Shown here piece after piece: positions 1-8,866 of a stretch of 64,000 nt of DNA (position 1 is its first letter; every line of letters starts with the position of its first letter). The stretch comes from Haloferax massiliensis (GTDB lineage: Archaea; Halobacteriota; Halobacteria; Halobacteriales; Haloferacaceae): the NCBI RefSeq assembly GCF_001368915.1, contig NZ_CSTE01000005.1:205294-269293 (forward strand). Reading direction: 5' to 3'. The position numbers and the translations under genes were made by a program. The notes under the pieces were generated by a model that worked only from the letters and a program-made list of their open reading frames with translations, was not told where the DNA came from and did no database searches.

Positions 1-79
1 CCGCCGACGCGAGGTCGACGCCGAGCGTCGTTCGCGCGAGCGAGCGTTCGACCGGCAATCGGGGCTGTGTACTCGTCAT
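1..79 (-). CDS. possible 5' end of a truncated gene
   Basis: Reading leftwards from an ATG at 79, about 26 codons stay open to the window edge (starting MTSTQPRLPVERS). The product cannot be recognised. It is listed only because the frame is open at the edge and the stretch beyond it up to 380 has no other gene. It could equally be chance in GC-rich DNA. Confidence 0.3.
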   Translation of the reverse strand, partial: MTSTQPRLPVERSLARTTLGVDLASA

Positions 80-380
80 GGTTGTCGAGCGCGCACCCGC
101 CGACGCGATGCCGAAACAAGGGGACTGCGTCGGATGGGGTGTCGCGTGTCGAAGCGGTCAACGGTGGCGACACCGGGCAGGCTAAACCACCGAGGGGTGC
201 TATCGGATCGAAGACGATGGGTAGCGGTTGGCCGCTTCGTGGCCGTGGAACACGGCAATCGGGGGTTTCGCGTGGACGCTTATAGTCTTTTTCAAGGAGT
301 AACGCTCTGAAACAGCAGACAACCACTAAGCGATTGCCAAACCGAAAACGACACCGCGACTGCCCGACCACAGCACACCG
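80..380. other. intergenic region, no convincing gene
   Basis: No frame here has haloarchaeal protein character; the short open frames are Arg/Ser-rich shadows. A 12-base direct repeat (CGGCAATCGGGG) occurs at 53-64 and 253-264. A TTATA box at 280-284 may be the promoter of the plus-strand gene starting at 381, which would leave an untranslated leader of roughly 70 bases. Confidence 0.5.
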
Positions 381-1103
381 ATGAACCGCGATTCCGTCGC
401 CCGTCTCACTCGCCTCGTCACCGCGCTCGGAGCCGTCCTCGTCCTCCTCGGACTCGCCGTGCAGGTCACGACGCTTCGACTCGGACTACCGCATCCCCCG
501 TGGGAGCTACAGGCCGCGAGCGACGCCGAGGTGCTGGGCGTCGGCCTCTGGTGGGTCGCCGTCGCCACCCGACTCGTCGGGCCGCGTCGCACTCGGCGGC
601 GCGTCGGCCCGGAACGCGACCCGACGCGCCACGCGGTCTACGTCACTCGCGGACTGCTCGACGCGCTGTTGGACCGGGCGGCGCGCGCCGAGCCGAGCCG
701 CGAATCGCTGTCGCTCGGAACGACCGCCGCGGGCGAGTTAGACGGGGCGGAGTCGCTCGACGCGACCCGACCGGTGTTCAGCCACTTCGTCCACCCGAGC
801 GCCGGCGCGGCGGTCCGGGGCGTCTTCGGCGTCGACCTCTCGACTGCGCCGGGGCGGACGCCGGGGCAGTTCGTCTCGCACCCGTGGGGGCCGCTGGCGG
901 CGACGAAGCGCGACACGCTCCGCGAGGTCGTCCTCGTCGCGGTCCCGCCGTGGGACGACGACTGCGTGGCCGCGTTCGACCGGGCGGGGCGGCGGCGTCC
1001 GCTCCGCGTCGTCGACGCCGAACCGCGGGAGTCGTTCGACGAGTCGGTTCCGACGGCCGGTTCCGCGGCGTCCCCGTCGGCACCGACGTCGGCGGACGGA
1101 TAG
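381..1103 (+). CDS. hypothetical membrane-anchored protein
   Basis: 240 residues. Two hydrophobic segments lie near the N-terminus (about residues 10-32 and 50-66, the second with GLWWVAVATRLVG). They are followed by an Arg-rich stretch and a soluble domain of about 150 residues. No motif or family is recognised. A hairpin of two helices with a cytoplasmic domain is the simplest topology. The gene stands alone, 161 bases upstream of secY and on the same strand, so co-transcription is possible but not shown. The C-terminus is Ser/Pro/Thr/Ala-rich and probably disordered. The start is the first ATG of the frame. Confidence 0.7.
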   Translation: MNRDSVARLTRLVTALGAVLVLLGLAVQVTTLRLGLPHPPWELQAASDAEVLGVGLWWVAVATRLVGPRRTRRRVGPERDPTRHAVYVTRGLLDALLDRAARAEPSRESLSLGTTAAGELDGAESLDATRPVFSHFVHPSAGAAVRGVFGVDLSTAPGRTPGQFVSHPWGPLAATKRDTLREVVLVAVPPWDDDCVAAFDRAGRRRPLRVVDAEPRESFDESVPTAGSAASPSAPTSADG

Positions 1104-1264
1104 TCACCGCATCGATACAGTTATACGCGACGACTGGCCACGACTGATTGAACCGCCGATTCGCGAGCACAGCGACGGCGTCCCGTGCGGACGCCGCTCG
1201 CGTAGTGACGACGCCGGTCGGCGCGACAGACCATGCAATCGCCAACAGCCACTCGCACTCGACC

Positions 1265-2731
1265 ATGAGTTGGAAAGACACCGCAGCACCGGTTCTGAGT
1301 CGGATGCCCGCCGTGGCCCGCCCGGAGGGCCACGTCCCGTTCCGCCGAAAGCTCGGCTGGACCGCCGGCATTCTCGTCCTGTACTTCTTCCTGACGAACG
1401 TCACGCTCTTCGGCGTCGGGACGGGGAGTCAGGACATCTTCGGGCAGTTCCGCTCCATCCTCGGCGGGGGACAGGGGACCATCCTCCAGTTGGGTATCGG
1501 TCCCATCGTCACCGCGAGCATCGTCCTCCAACTGCTACAGGGCGGGGACTTGCTCGGCCTCGACACGGACGACCCGGGCGACCAAATCCTCTATCAGGGC
1601 CTCCAGAAACTGCTCGTCTTCGGGATGATCGCCCTCCAAGGCCTCCCCATCGTCTTCGCCGGGGGCTACCTCCCGGCCGACCCGGCGGTCGCGAGCGCCC
1701 TCGGCGTCGGAGCGGTCGGCGTGAAGTGGCTCATCTTCGCGCAGATATTCGCCGGCGGCGCGCTCGTGCTGTTCATGGACGAGGTCGTCAGCAAGTGGGG
1801 CGTCGGCTCCGGCGTCGGCCTGTTCATCATCGCCGGCGTCAGCCAGCGTCTCGTCGGCGGCCTCTTCGCCGACCCCGCCATCGGCGCGTCGACGACCGGC
1901 ATCGTCTCCGAGTGGGTCCACGTCCTCGCCGGGACCGAGACGGTCCCGTCGCTCGCGACGGCGGGCGGGATACAGGCGCTCCTGTTCGGCGTGGGCGGCA
2001 TCGTCCCGCTCCTCACGACGCTTCTCATCTTCGGCATCGTAGTCTACGCCGAGAGCGTCCGCGTCGAGATTCCACTCTCGCACGCCCGCGTGAAGGGCGC
2101 TCGCGGCCGCTTCCCCGTGAAGCTCATCTACGCGAGCGTCCTGCCGATGATTTTCGTCCGCGCGCTGCAGGCGAACGTCCAGTTCCTCGGGCGCATCCTC
2201 AACAGCCAGTGGGCCGGCATGCCGGCGTGGCTCGGCCAGTACACGAGCGGACAGGTCACCGGCGGCCTGTTTTACTACCTGAACCCGATTCACGCGCCCA
2301 GCCAGTGGATGTGGTGGCTCGGGTCGGCGTCGCAGGAGCCGTGGCAGATTCTCGTCCGCGTCGTCATCGACCTGACGCTGATGCTCGTCGGCGGGGCCAT
2401 CTTCTCCATCTTCTGGGTCGAGACCGCCGACATGGGGCCGGAAGCGACCGCGCGGCAGATTCAGAACTCCGGGATGCAGATTCCCGGCTTCCGCCGCAAC
2501 CCCCAGGTGATAGAGCGGGTCATGGAGCGGTACATCCCGCAGGTGACGGTCGTCGGCGGCGTCCTCGTCGGCCTGCTCGCCGTCATGGCGAACATGCTCG
2601 GCACCATCGGCGGCGTCTCGGGGACCTCGCTCCTCCTCACGGTCTCCATCACGTACAAGCTGTACGAGGAGATCGCCGAAGAACAGCTCATGGAGATGCA
2701 TCCCATGATGCGGACGATGTTCGGCGGCTAG
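1265..2731 (+). CDS. secY: preprotein translocase subunit SecY
   Basis: Channel-forming subunit of the Sec translocon in the cytoplasmic membrane, partner of SecE and Sec61-beta. 488 residues with about ten membrane segments, the normal SecY length. Family-typical stretches are visible: the N-terminal RPEGHVPFRRKLGWT, the basic cytoplasmic loop IPLSHARVKGARGRFPVKLIY, and the C-terminal GFRRNPQVIERVMERYIP, ending EEQLMEMHPMMR. The frame is open upstream to a TTG at 1148, but those 39 residues are low-complexity; the ATG at 1265 (MSWKDTAAPVLSRMPAVAR) gives the expected archaeal N-terminus. In most archaea secY closes the ribosomal-protein spc operon, and no ribosomal gene is present here. Confidence 0.95.
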   Translation: MSWKDTAAPVLSRMPAVARPEGHVPFRRKLGWTAGILVLYFFLTNVTLFGVGTGSQDIFGQFRSILGGGQGTILQLGIGPIVTASIVLQLLQGGDLLGLDTDDPGDQILYQGLQKLLVFGMIALQGLPIVFAGGYLPADPAVASALGVGAVGVKWLIFAQIFAGGALVLFMDEVVSKWGVGSGVGLFIIAGVSQRLVGGLFADPAIGASTTGIVSEWVHVLAGTETVPSLATAGGIQALLFGVGGIVPLLTTLLIFGIVVYAESVRVEIPLSHARVKGARGRFPVKLIYASVLPMIFVRALQANVQFLGRILNSQWAGMPAWLGQYTSGQVTGGLFYYLNPIHAPSQWMWWLGSASQEPWQILVRVVIDLTLMLVGGAIFSIFWVETADMGPEATARQIQNSGMQIPGFRRNPQVIERVMERYIPQVTVVGGVLVGLLAVMANMLGTIGGVSGTSLLLTVSITYKLYEEIAEEQLMEMHPMMRTMFGG

Positions 2732-2790
2732 CGCGCCGAGCCGCACCCGGTCGAAAGAGACCCGTATTCTGCGGGTGAGAACCCGGCGAC

Positions 2791-2828
2791 GACGGCTCGA
2801 ATCCGAGCCGTCACCCATCGGGGTTTTT
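2791..2828 (+). terminator. stem-loop followed by T run downstream of secY
   Basis: A perfect 9-bp inverted repeat (GACGGCTCG, loop AATC, CGAGCCGTC) at 2791-2812 is followed by TTTTT at 2824-2828, just before the next gene. It probably terminates the secY transcript. Confidence 0.5.
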
Positions 2829-2854
2829 CTGTCCGCCCTTCGAGAGTCCACCTG

Positions 2855-5290
2855 ATGGCCGACACGCAATCGACCGCTGGGGGCGGCGACGCACCCGGAG
2901 AGGAGTCGGTGGAAACGGAACTCTCGCGCGACATGAGCCTCGCCGACATCACGTTCATCGGCGTCGGCGCGATGATCGGCGCGGGCGTCTTCGCGCTGAC
3001 CGGATTCGCGGCGGGGCTGGCCGGCCCGGCGCTCACGGTGGCGTTCATACTCAACGGGCTGGTGGCGATGTTCACCGCAGTCTCCTACGCCGAGCTCGGG
3101 GCGGCGTTCCCCGAGGCGGGCGGCGGCTACCTCTGGGTGAAAGAGGCGCTGGCCGACCCCAACGGCTTCTACGCCGGGTGGATGAGCTGGTTCGCCCACG
3201 CCGTCGCCTGTGCGCTCTACGCGGTCACCTTCGGCGTCTTCCTCACCGAGTTCTTCGTGGTGTTCGCCGGCCTGCCCGACGGGTTCGTCCTGTTCGGATT
3301 GCTCGACCGCCTGCTCGTCGAGAAACTGCTCGCGGTCGTGATGGTGCTCGCGTTCGCGTACATCAACTACCGCGGGGCCGAGGAGACGGGGAAGGCGGGC
3401 GTCGTCGTCACGACCATCAAGATTCTCATCCTCGGCGTCTTCGTGGCGTTCGGCATCCTCGCGACGGTGCGCGAGCCGAACTGGACCGCGACGTTCCTCG
3501 ACAGTCCGTCGTTCGCGCCGAACGGCCTCGTCGGCGTCATCGGCGCGATGGGCTTCACGTACATCGCCTTCGAGGGCTACGAGATTATCGTCCAGTCGGG
3601 CGAGGAGGTCGTCGACCCCGGCACCAACGTCCCGAAGGCGGTGTTCTACTCGATGGCAATCGTGGTCCCCATCTACGTCCTCGTCGCCTTCGCGGCCATC
3701 GGCGGCATCGACGTGACCGCCGAACTGGCGAGTCGCGCGGGGCTCACGACCGCCGCGCCGACGTGGCAGGTCCTCGGGAACCTCGGCGAACTCGGCATCA
3801 TCGAGGCCGCCGGGCAGTTCGTCCCGTACGGCGTCCCGCTACTCCTGTTCGCCGGGCTCGCGGCGACGATGAGCGCGCTCAACGCGACCATCTACTCCTC
3901 GTCGCGGGTGTCGTTCGCCATGGGCCGCGACCGCGTCCTCCCGGGCTTCTTCGGGCGCATCCACGGCGACAAGCGGACGCCCCACTGGGCCATCGGCCTC
4001 TCGGCGGTCCTCATCGGCCTCATGGCCGTGTTGCTCCCCATCGAGAGCGTCGCCGCCGCCGCCGATATCATGTTCATCTTCCTGTTCATTCAGGTGAACT
4101 GGACCGTCGTCAAGATGCGGGCGACCCACCCCGACCTCCCGCGGACGTACGAGATTCCGTACATGCCGTGGCCCCCGCTCATCGGCATCGTCCTCCAGTT
4201 CATCCTGACGCCGTTTTTGCTCCTCGAACTCGGGCTGACGCCGGGGCTCGGCGCGGGGTCTGAGGGCTTCGTCGCGCTCGTGACCACGGCCGTCTGGATG
4301 GCGCTCGGGCTCGTCGTGTACTACGGCTACTCCGAGGGCAAGGAGGCCGAGAAGCTCGAAGAAGAGACCCCGACCGTCGTGACCGAACGCGCCCCCGAGC
4401 GGCGCGAGTCGCAGGTGCTCGTCCCGATTGCCAACCCCGACAACGCGGCGCAGTTGATGCGGACCGCCATCGACGTGGCCCGCGACCGCGACGCAGAGAT
4501 TCTCGTGATGAGCGCCGTCGAGGTGCCGTCGCAGACGCCGATTTCGGAGGGGCGGCGGTTCGTCGACGAGAAGCGCGAGACCATCTCGTCGGTCATGGAG
4601 CTAGCGACCGACGCCGACGTGCCCGTCAGCGGGACGGTCAGGCTGGGCCACGACGCCGGGACGGCCATCCTCAACACCATCGAGGAACACGACAGCGACG
4701 TGGTGTTGATGGGCTGGCGCGGCCGGGGTCGCCGCCGCGACTACATCCTCGGGAGCAACGTCGACGAGGTCGTGACCAAGGCCCCCTGCGACGTGCTCGT
4801 CGAGCGTATCGGCCCGACGGACGGCGAGGTGGACTCGATTCTCCTGCCGACCGCGGGCGGCCCGCTCGCCGAACTCGCCGCCGAGGTGTGCCGCGCCATC
4901 GCGCGGACCAACGACGCCGAGATTCACGTGATGAACGTCGTCGCGCCCGGCGCCGACGAGAGCGACCGCGAGGACGCCCAGCGCCGGGTGGATTCGACGG
5001 CCGCGGCGGTCGGCGACGACGAGGTCAGGGTGACGACCTCGGTCCGCGAGGGCGAGGACGTGTCGACGGCCATCGTCGCCGCGACCGAGGAGTTCGACCT
5101 GACGGTCATCGGGGCGACGAGAGAGGGGCTGCTCCAGCAGCTCGTCTTCGGCGCGATTCCGGAGACGGTCGGCCGCGACGCCGCGAGCACGGTCATCATG
5201 GCGAAGCGCGACCTCGGCGTCATCTCGTGGATGACGCGGTGGTTCAAGCGCCGCCGCGACGACTACCACGTCCGGAACGGCGACGAGTGA
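2855..5290 (+). CDS. APC-family amino acid transporter fused to two UspA domains
   Basis: 811 residues. Residues about 25-490 form an amino acid-polyamine-organocation (APC) permease with about 12 membrane segments, including the typical first-helix motif GVGAMIGAGVFALTGFAAG. Two universal-stress-protein-like domains follow (about 520-650 and 660-790). The first has the nucleotide-loop-like GWRGRGRRRDYILGSNVDEVV; the second ends GATREGLLQQLVFGAIPETV. The permease would import amino acids, probably cationic or neutral. The cytoplasmic Usp pair may sense nucleotides and gate transport, which is inferred from similar haloarchaeal fusions. The gene is monocistronic and convergent with the ABC genes downstream. 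Confidence 0.9.
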   Translation: MADTQSTAGGGDAPGEESVETELSRDMSLADITFIGVGAMIGAGVFALTGFAAGLAGPALTVAFILNGLVAMFTAVSYAELGAAFPEAGGGYLWVKEALADPNGFYAGWMSWFAHAVACALYAVTFGVFLTEFFVVFAGLPDGFVLFGLLDRLLVEKLLAVVMVLAFAYINYRGAEETGKAGVVVTTIKILILGVFVAFGILATVREPNWTATFLDSPSFAPNGLVGVIGAMGFTYIAFEGYEIIVQSGEEVVDPGTNVPKAVFYSMAIVVPIYVLVAFAAIGGIDVTAELASRAGLTTAAPTWQVLGNLGELGIIEAAGQFVPYGVPLLLFAGLAATMSALNATIYSSSRVSFAMGRDRVLPGFFGRIHGDKRTPHWAIGLSAVLIGLMAVLLPIESVAAAADIMFIFLFIQVNWTVVKMRATHPDLPRTYEIPYMPWPPLIGIVLQFILTPFLLLELGLTPGLGAGSEGFVALVTTAVWMALGLVVYYGYSEGKEAEKLEEETPTVVTERAPERRESQVLVPIANPDNAAQLMRTAIDVARDRDAEILVMSAVEVPSQTPISEGRRFVDEKRETISSVMELATDADVPVSGTVRLGHDAGTAILNTIEEHDSDVVLMGWRGRGRRRDYILGSNVDEVVTKAPCDVLVERIGPTDGEVDSILLPTAGGPLAELAAEVCRAIARTNDAEIHVMNVVAPGADESDREDAQRRVDSTAAAVGDDEVRVTTSVREGEDVSTAIVAATEEFDLTVIGATREGLLQQLVFGAIPETVGRDAASTVIMAKRDLGVISWMTRWFKRRRDDYHVRNGDE

Positions 5291-5296
5291 GCGGTC

Positions 5297-6148
5297 TCAC
5301 TCGCGCCACGGGAGCAGTCGCGCCGAGAGCGCGAACAGCGCGACGGCGAAGCCGCAGAGGATAGCGAGGTCGGAGAGCGCGGTCGGGAGCTCGCCGCCGG
5401 CGACGGCGGCGCGCACGCCGCGTGCGAAGTAGGTGAGCGGGAGCGCGTCGACCACCGGGCGGAGCGCCGCCGGGAGTCTGGACGCGGGGACGAACGTGTC
5501 CGCGAGGAGGACCATCGGGATGCCGACGGCGTTGCTGGCGGCGATGACGCCGTCCTCGGAGTCCGCGAGCGAGCCGATGAGCGAGCCGAGCCCGCAGAAC
5601 AGGGCGATGCCGACGACGAGAAAGGCGACGACCAGCGCGTCGCCGCCGAGCGAGGGGGCCGCGCCGAGGTCGCCGACGGCGGCGAGGACGCCGACGAGCA
5701 GGACGCCCGCGAGGCCGATGAGCGCGACGTTCACGGCCGCGTGCGCGGAGAGCCACTCCAGACGCGACAGCGGCGTCGTCGCCAACTTCTCGAAGCGTCG
5801 GGACGCCCGGTTTCGCGCGACGGTGCTCCCGACCCGCGACAGGGGCGTCAACACGACGACGACGCCGAGGTACGCGGGCAGGTAGTACGCGTCCGGGCGG
5901 GAGAACAGACCGCCGGTCGCGCCGGTCTTGACGAGGACGCCGAAGATGAGGACGATGAAGACGGGAAAGAAGAACGTGAAGAAGACGGCCGTCCGCCGCC
6001 GGAGGAACGCGCGCGTCTCGGCGACGGCCTCCGCGCGGACCCGGCGGGTCGCCTCGGCGAACCCGCGAGCCTGACTGCCGTCGGCCGCCTCTCTCGTCTC
6101 GGCCGCCGCGGCCGTCTCGTCCGCTCCGCCCGTCTCGGTCGTCGTCAT
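5297..6148 (-). CDS. ABC-2 type transporter permease
   Basis: 283 residues with six predicted membrane segments and an N-terminal cytoplasmic segment of about 45 residues rich in Ala, Glu and Arg. The pattern (RRRTAVFFTFFFPVFIVLIFGVL at the first helix, then paired helices) is that of ABC-2 permeases, which form the membrane half of exporters for drugs, lipids or polysaccharides. Its ATG overlaps the stop of the ATPase gene by four bases (ATGA), so the two are translationally coupled and act as one exporter. Substrate unknown. It converges on the APC transporter with only six bases between the stop codons. Confidence 0.85.
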   Translation of the reverse strand: MTTTETGGADETAAAAETREAADGSQARGFAEATRRVRAEAVAETRAFLRRRTAVFFTFFFPVFIVLIFGVLVKTGATGGLFSRPDAYYLPAYLGVVVVLTPLSRVGSTVARNRASRRFEKLATTPLSRLEWLSAHAAVNVALIGLAGVLLVGVLAAVGDLGAAPSLGGDALVVAFLVVGIALFCGLGSLIGSLADSEDGVIAASNAVGIPMVLLADTFVPASRLPAALRPVVDALPLTYFARGVRAAVAGGELPTALSDLAILCGFAVALFALSARLLPWRE

Positions 6149-7128
6149 CGGGTCACCTCAGCGTTCCCGGCGAGGCCCGCCGGACCGGCGCTGGCGATGC
6201 AGCCGTGGCCGCGCTCGCTGGCGAGGTTGAGGTACACGTCCTCCAGCGTCGGGCGGACGAGACTCACCTCCTCGTAGGCGATGTCGGCCGCGTCGAGGTG
6301 GTCGAGCATCGCGGTCAGGTCGTCGGGACCGGCGTCGAAAAAGCGGTACTCGTAGTCGCCGTACCGGCGGCCGTCGAGGGGCGTCGCGTCGAGGTCGAGC
6401 GCGCGGGGGCGCTCGGTCCGGACCGCGAGTCGGGTTTCGCCGCCGAAGCGCTCGACGAGGTCCCGGGGCGGGCCGACGCGGACGAGTTCGCCGTCCGTGA
6501 GGAGTCCGACGCGGTCGGCGAGGTGCTCGGCTTCGGCCATGTAGTGCGTGGTGAGCACGACGGCGGTCCCGCCGTCGGCCAGCGAGTCGACGAGGTCCCA
6601 CACGTCGCGGCGGCCCGCCGGGTCGATGCCGGTGGTCGGCTCGTCCAGAAACAGGAGTTCGGGGTCGTTGACGAGCGCCGCGCCGACGCAGACGCGGCGC
6701 TGTTGGCCCCCCGAGAGGTCGGTGTAGGCGGTCGCCGCGTCCCCGGCGTCGAGGCCGACTCGGTCGAGCACCTCGTCGACCGGTCGCGGGTCCGGGTAGA
6801 GCCCGGCGTAGTAGGAGACGAGTTCGCGGCCCGTGAGCCGCCGGTGGGGCGAGAACTCCTGGGGGAGCACGCTCATCCGCGAGCGGTCGACCGCGGTCGG
6901 CGACTCGCCGAACACCCGAACCGAGCCCTCGGTCGGGACTCGCGTCCCCGTCAGCAGACCGATGAGCGTCGATTTCCCGGCCCCGTTCGGACCGATGAGA
7001 CCGAACACCTCCCCCTTGCGAACGTCGAGCGACACGTCCCGAACCGCGACGGTGTCGCCGTACTGTTTCCTCACGGCCGTCGCCGTGACCGCCGGGCGCG
7101 TCGACTCGGCGGCCGCGTGTCTGGACAT
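6145..7128 (-). CDS. ABC transporter ATP-binding protein
   Basis: 327 residues. Walker A GPNGAGKS is at about residues 46-53, signature LSGGQ at 138-142, Walker B LLFLDEP at 158-164, and the H-loop lies in VLTTHYMAEAEHL. A C-terminal region of about 100 residues follows the nucleotide-binding domain, as in DrrA/CcmA-type exporters. It energises the permease encoded immediately downstream. First gene of the two-gene operon; it diverges from the subunit-D-like gene at 7236. Substrate unknown. Confidence 0.9.
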   Translation of the reverse strand: MSRHAAAESTRPAVTATAVRKQYGDTVAVRDVSLDVRKGEVFGLIGPNGAGKSTLIGLLTGTRVPTEGSVRVFGESPTAVDRSRMSVLPQEFSPHRRLTGRELVSYYAGLYPDPRPVDEVLDRVGLDAGDAATAYTDLSGGQQRRVCVGAALVNDPELLFLDEPTTGIDPAGRRDVWDLVDSLADGGTAVVLTTHYMAEAEHLADRVGLLTDGELVRVGPPRDLVERFGGETRLAVRTERPRALDLDATPLDGRRYGDYEYRFFDAGPDDLTAMLDHLDAADIAYEEVSLVRPTLEDVYLNLASERGHGCIASAGPAGLAGNAEVTR

Positions 7129-7200
7129 ACTCGTGTTCGAGTCGGTAGTGACAGGGGCTTAGTCCTTGTCAAATTGGCCGGCTACGTATCGGTGACACAA

Positions 7201-7210
7201 CTATATCAAC
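7201..7210 (+). promoter_or_regulatory. TATA-box promoter of the subunit-D-like gene
   Basis: CTATATCAAC lies about 30 bases upstream of the ATG at 7236, the usual distance for a leaderless haloarchaeal transcript. Confidence 0.5.
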
Positions 7211-7235
7211 CGTCGGGGAGACCATATCGTAGACA

Positions 7236-8009
7236 ATGCCAAATCGGCGACACCGGCGGACGGCCCCGACGAACCGCGAACTCCTCTCGGTGACGGACGA
7301 GTTGGCTCTCGCGCGGAAGGGGAAACACATCCTCGAACGGCGGCGCGACGGCCTCATCTTCGTCCTCCTCGACCTCTTGGACCGGTGGACCGAACTCCGC
7401 CGCGAGACCGACGAGGCGTTCCGGGACGCCGCGGAGCTCCACGTGCAGGGCGCTGAGCGGGAGGGCGAAATCGCGCTTCGCGCGCTGTCGGAGGCGCGGG
7501 ACTCCCACACGGAGCTCATCGTCTCCGAGACGAAGCTCGTCGGGCTGACCGTCCCGTTTTTCATGAGCACGTCGGCGCGGCGGTCGCTCGACGGGCGGGG
7601 GTACGGCGTCCTCGGCACGAGCGCGCTCGACGACGAACTCGTCGGGTCCTACGAGTCGGTCGTGGAGGACGTCGTCAGACTGGCGGAGATGCGGGCGGTC
7701 CTCCTGCGCCTCCTCGCGGAGATTCGACGGCTTCGGCTCCGCGTCAACTACCTCACCCAGCGGCTCATCCCGGAGTTGGAGGTGGAGAAACGATACATCC
7801 GGCGGTACCTCGACGAGCGCGAACAGGAAGAGCGCTTCCGACAGTTCCGGACCAAACGGCGCAACGAGCGACGGGAAGCAGAACGGCGAGAAGCGGAGCG
7901 GCAGGAAAACGAGTACCGAGAAGCCGAGCAACGGGAAGCCGAGCGACGGGAAGCCGAGCGAGGAGCGGAGACGCGACGACGAGACGAACGCGGCCGCGAC
8001 GACGACTGA
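7236..8009 (+). CDS. A-type ATP synthase subunit D-like protein (orphan paralogue)
   Basis: 257 residues. Residues about 12-205 resemble the coiled-coil central-stalk subunit D of A/V-type ATPases. The N-terminal helix has the family pattern (LALARKGKHILERRRDGLI), and the C-terminal helix (LRLRVNYLTQRLIPELEVEKRYIRRYLDERE) matches the region before the subunit-D C-terminus. A highly charged tail of about 50 residues follows, made of repeated R-E-A-E units (about 207-257). No other ATP synthase gene is nearby, so this is probably a paralogue with another job rather than the housekeeping AtpD. It sits directly upstream of the rdfA-like gene with 68 bases between, hinting at a shared role in cell structure. 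Fold assignment good, function unknown. Confidence 0.75.
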   Translation: MPNRRHRRTAPTNRELLSVTDELALARKGKHILERRRDGLIFVLLDLLDRWTELRRETDEAFRDAAELHVQGAEREGEIALRALSEARDSHTELIVSETKLVGLTVPFFMSTSARRSLDGRGYGVLGTSALDDELVGSYESVVEDVVRLAEMRAVLLRLLAEIRRLRLRVNYLTQRLIPELEVEKRYIRRYLDEREQEERFRQFRTKRRNERREAERREAERQENEYREAEQREAERREAERGAETRRRDERGRDDD

Positions 8010-8077
8010 AACGGGGCCATCCGTCCGCCAAGCGTAGTCTTATTACCGTCGCGCCACCAGTTTCGTGCAACGAGACA

Positions 8078-8866
8078 ATGTGCAAGGTCGACGTGGCAAT
8101 CGAACGGTACGGGCTCGCCGCGCCGACCGGCAGGTACGACTCCATCGACGACTATCTGCTGGCGCGGTGGACCGGGGCTGACGGCGGCGAAAGCGAGGGG
8201 TACAAGTCGCTCACGACGTGGTTCAACAAGCGACTGCTCGCGCGCGTCTACGAGCGGAACGGTCGCGACGTGACCGACGTGCGCCTCGACGCGGAGTACG
8301 AGGCCCTCGTCGGCGACGACGACCTCGACTACGGCGACGTGGCCGCCGACCTCGCCACCGACGGCATCGACGCCGACGAGCTGACGGGCGCGATGGCGTC
8401 GTGGAGCACGATGCGACGCCACCTCAACGACTGTCTCGACGGCGAGAAGCCGACCGTCGAGGCGTCCTCGGACTGGGAGCGAAACAGCGTCGACATCGCG
8501 CGCGAGACGGTCAGACAGAAAGCCGAGTCGGCGCTCGCGTCCCTGGGGAAGAAAGGGCGACTCGCCGGAGCCGGAGACGCCGGCGTCGACGTGCAGGTGA
8601 AGGTGTCCTGCGCGGAGTGCCCGACGCGGGTCCCGCTCGAAGACGCGCTCGACCGCGGGTTCGTCTGTCAGGAGCACCACGTCGGTGCCGACGAGATGGC
8701 CGAGGAGGCCGTCCGCGAGACCGGCGTCGCGCCCGACGGCGGGGCCGACTCGGGCGGGCGGCTCCGGGCGGTGCTCCCCATCGGTGCGCTCTCCAGCGCC
8801 GGCCTCGCGCTCGGCGAGTTCTCCGGGGCGGCGCTCGAACTCGTCGCGGCCGTCGGAATGGCATGA
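8078..8866 (+). CDS. rdfA: RdfA-like rod-determining factor
   Basis: 262 residues. The N-terminus (MCKVDVAIERYGL) and the region about 35-175 (YKSLTTWFNKRLL, a long acidic helical stretch) match what I remember of the haloarchaeal RdfA family, required for rod-shaped cells in Haloferax volcanii. A CxxC-type site (CAECPTRVPLEDALDRGFVCQEHH, about 169-192) could bind zinc. A hydrophobic patch near the C-terminus (about 225-262) may reach the membrane. A TATA-like TTATTA lies at 8040-8045. The stop overlaps the ATG of the SMC-like gene by four bases, so the two are co-translated and probably act together. Family membership is from memory; the mechanism is unknown. Confidence 0.7.
   Translation: MCKVDVAIERYGLAAPTGRYDSIDDYLLARWTGADGGESEGYKSLTTWFNKRLLARVYERNGRDVTDVRLDAEYEALVGDDDLDYGDVAADLATDGIDADELTGAMASWSTMRRHLNDCLDGEKPTVEASSDWERNSVDIARETVRQKAESALASLGKKGRLAGAGDAGVDVQVKVSCAECPTRVPLEDALDRGFVCQEHHVGADEMAEEAVRETGVAPDGGADSGGRLRAVLPIGALSSAGLALGEFSGAALELVAAVGMA

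Noticed and set aside
67-285. 72-codon plus-strand frame at the left edge
   Set aside because: Low-complexity Arg/Gly/Ser composition, no ribosome site or promoter, no family.
1535-3199. 554-codon minus-strand frame opposite secY and the start of the permease gene
   Set aside because: Arg/Ala/Asp-rich shadow of the GC-rich plus-strand genes; crosses two well-supported genes and lacks any domain.
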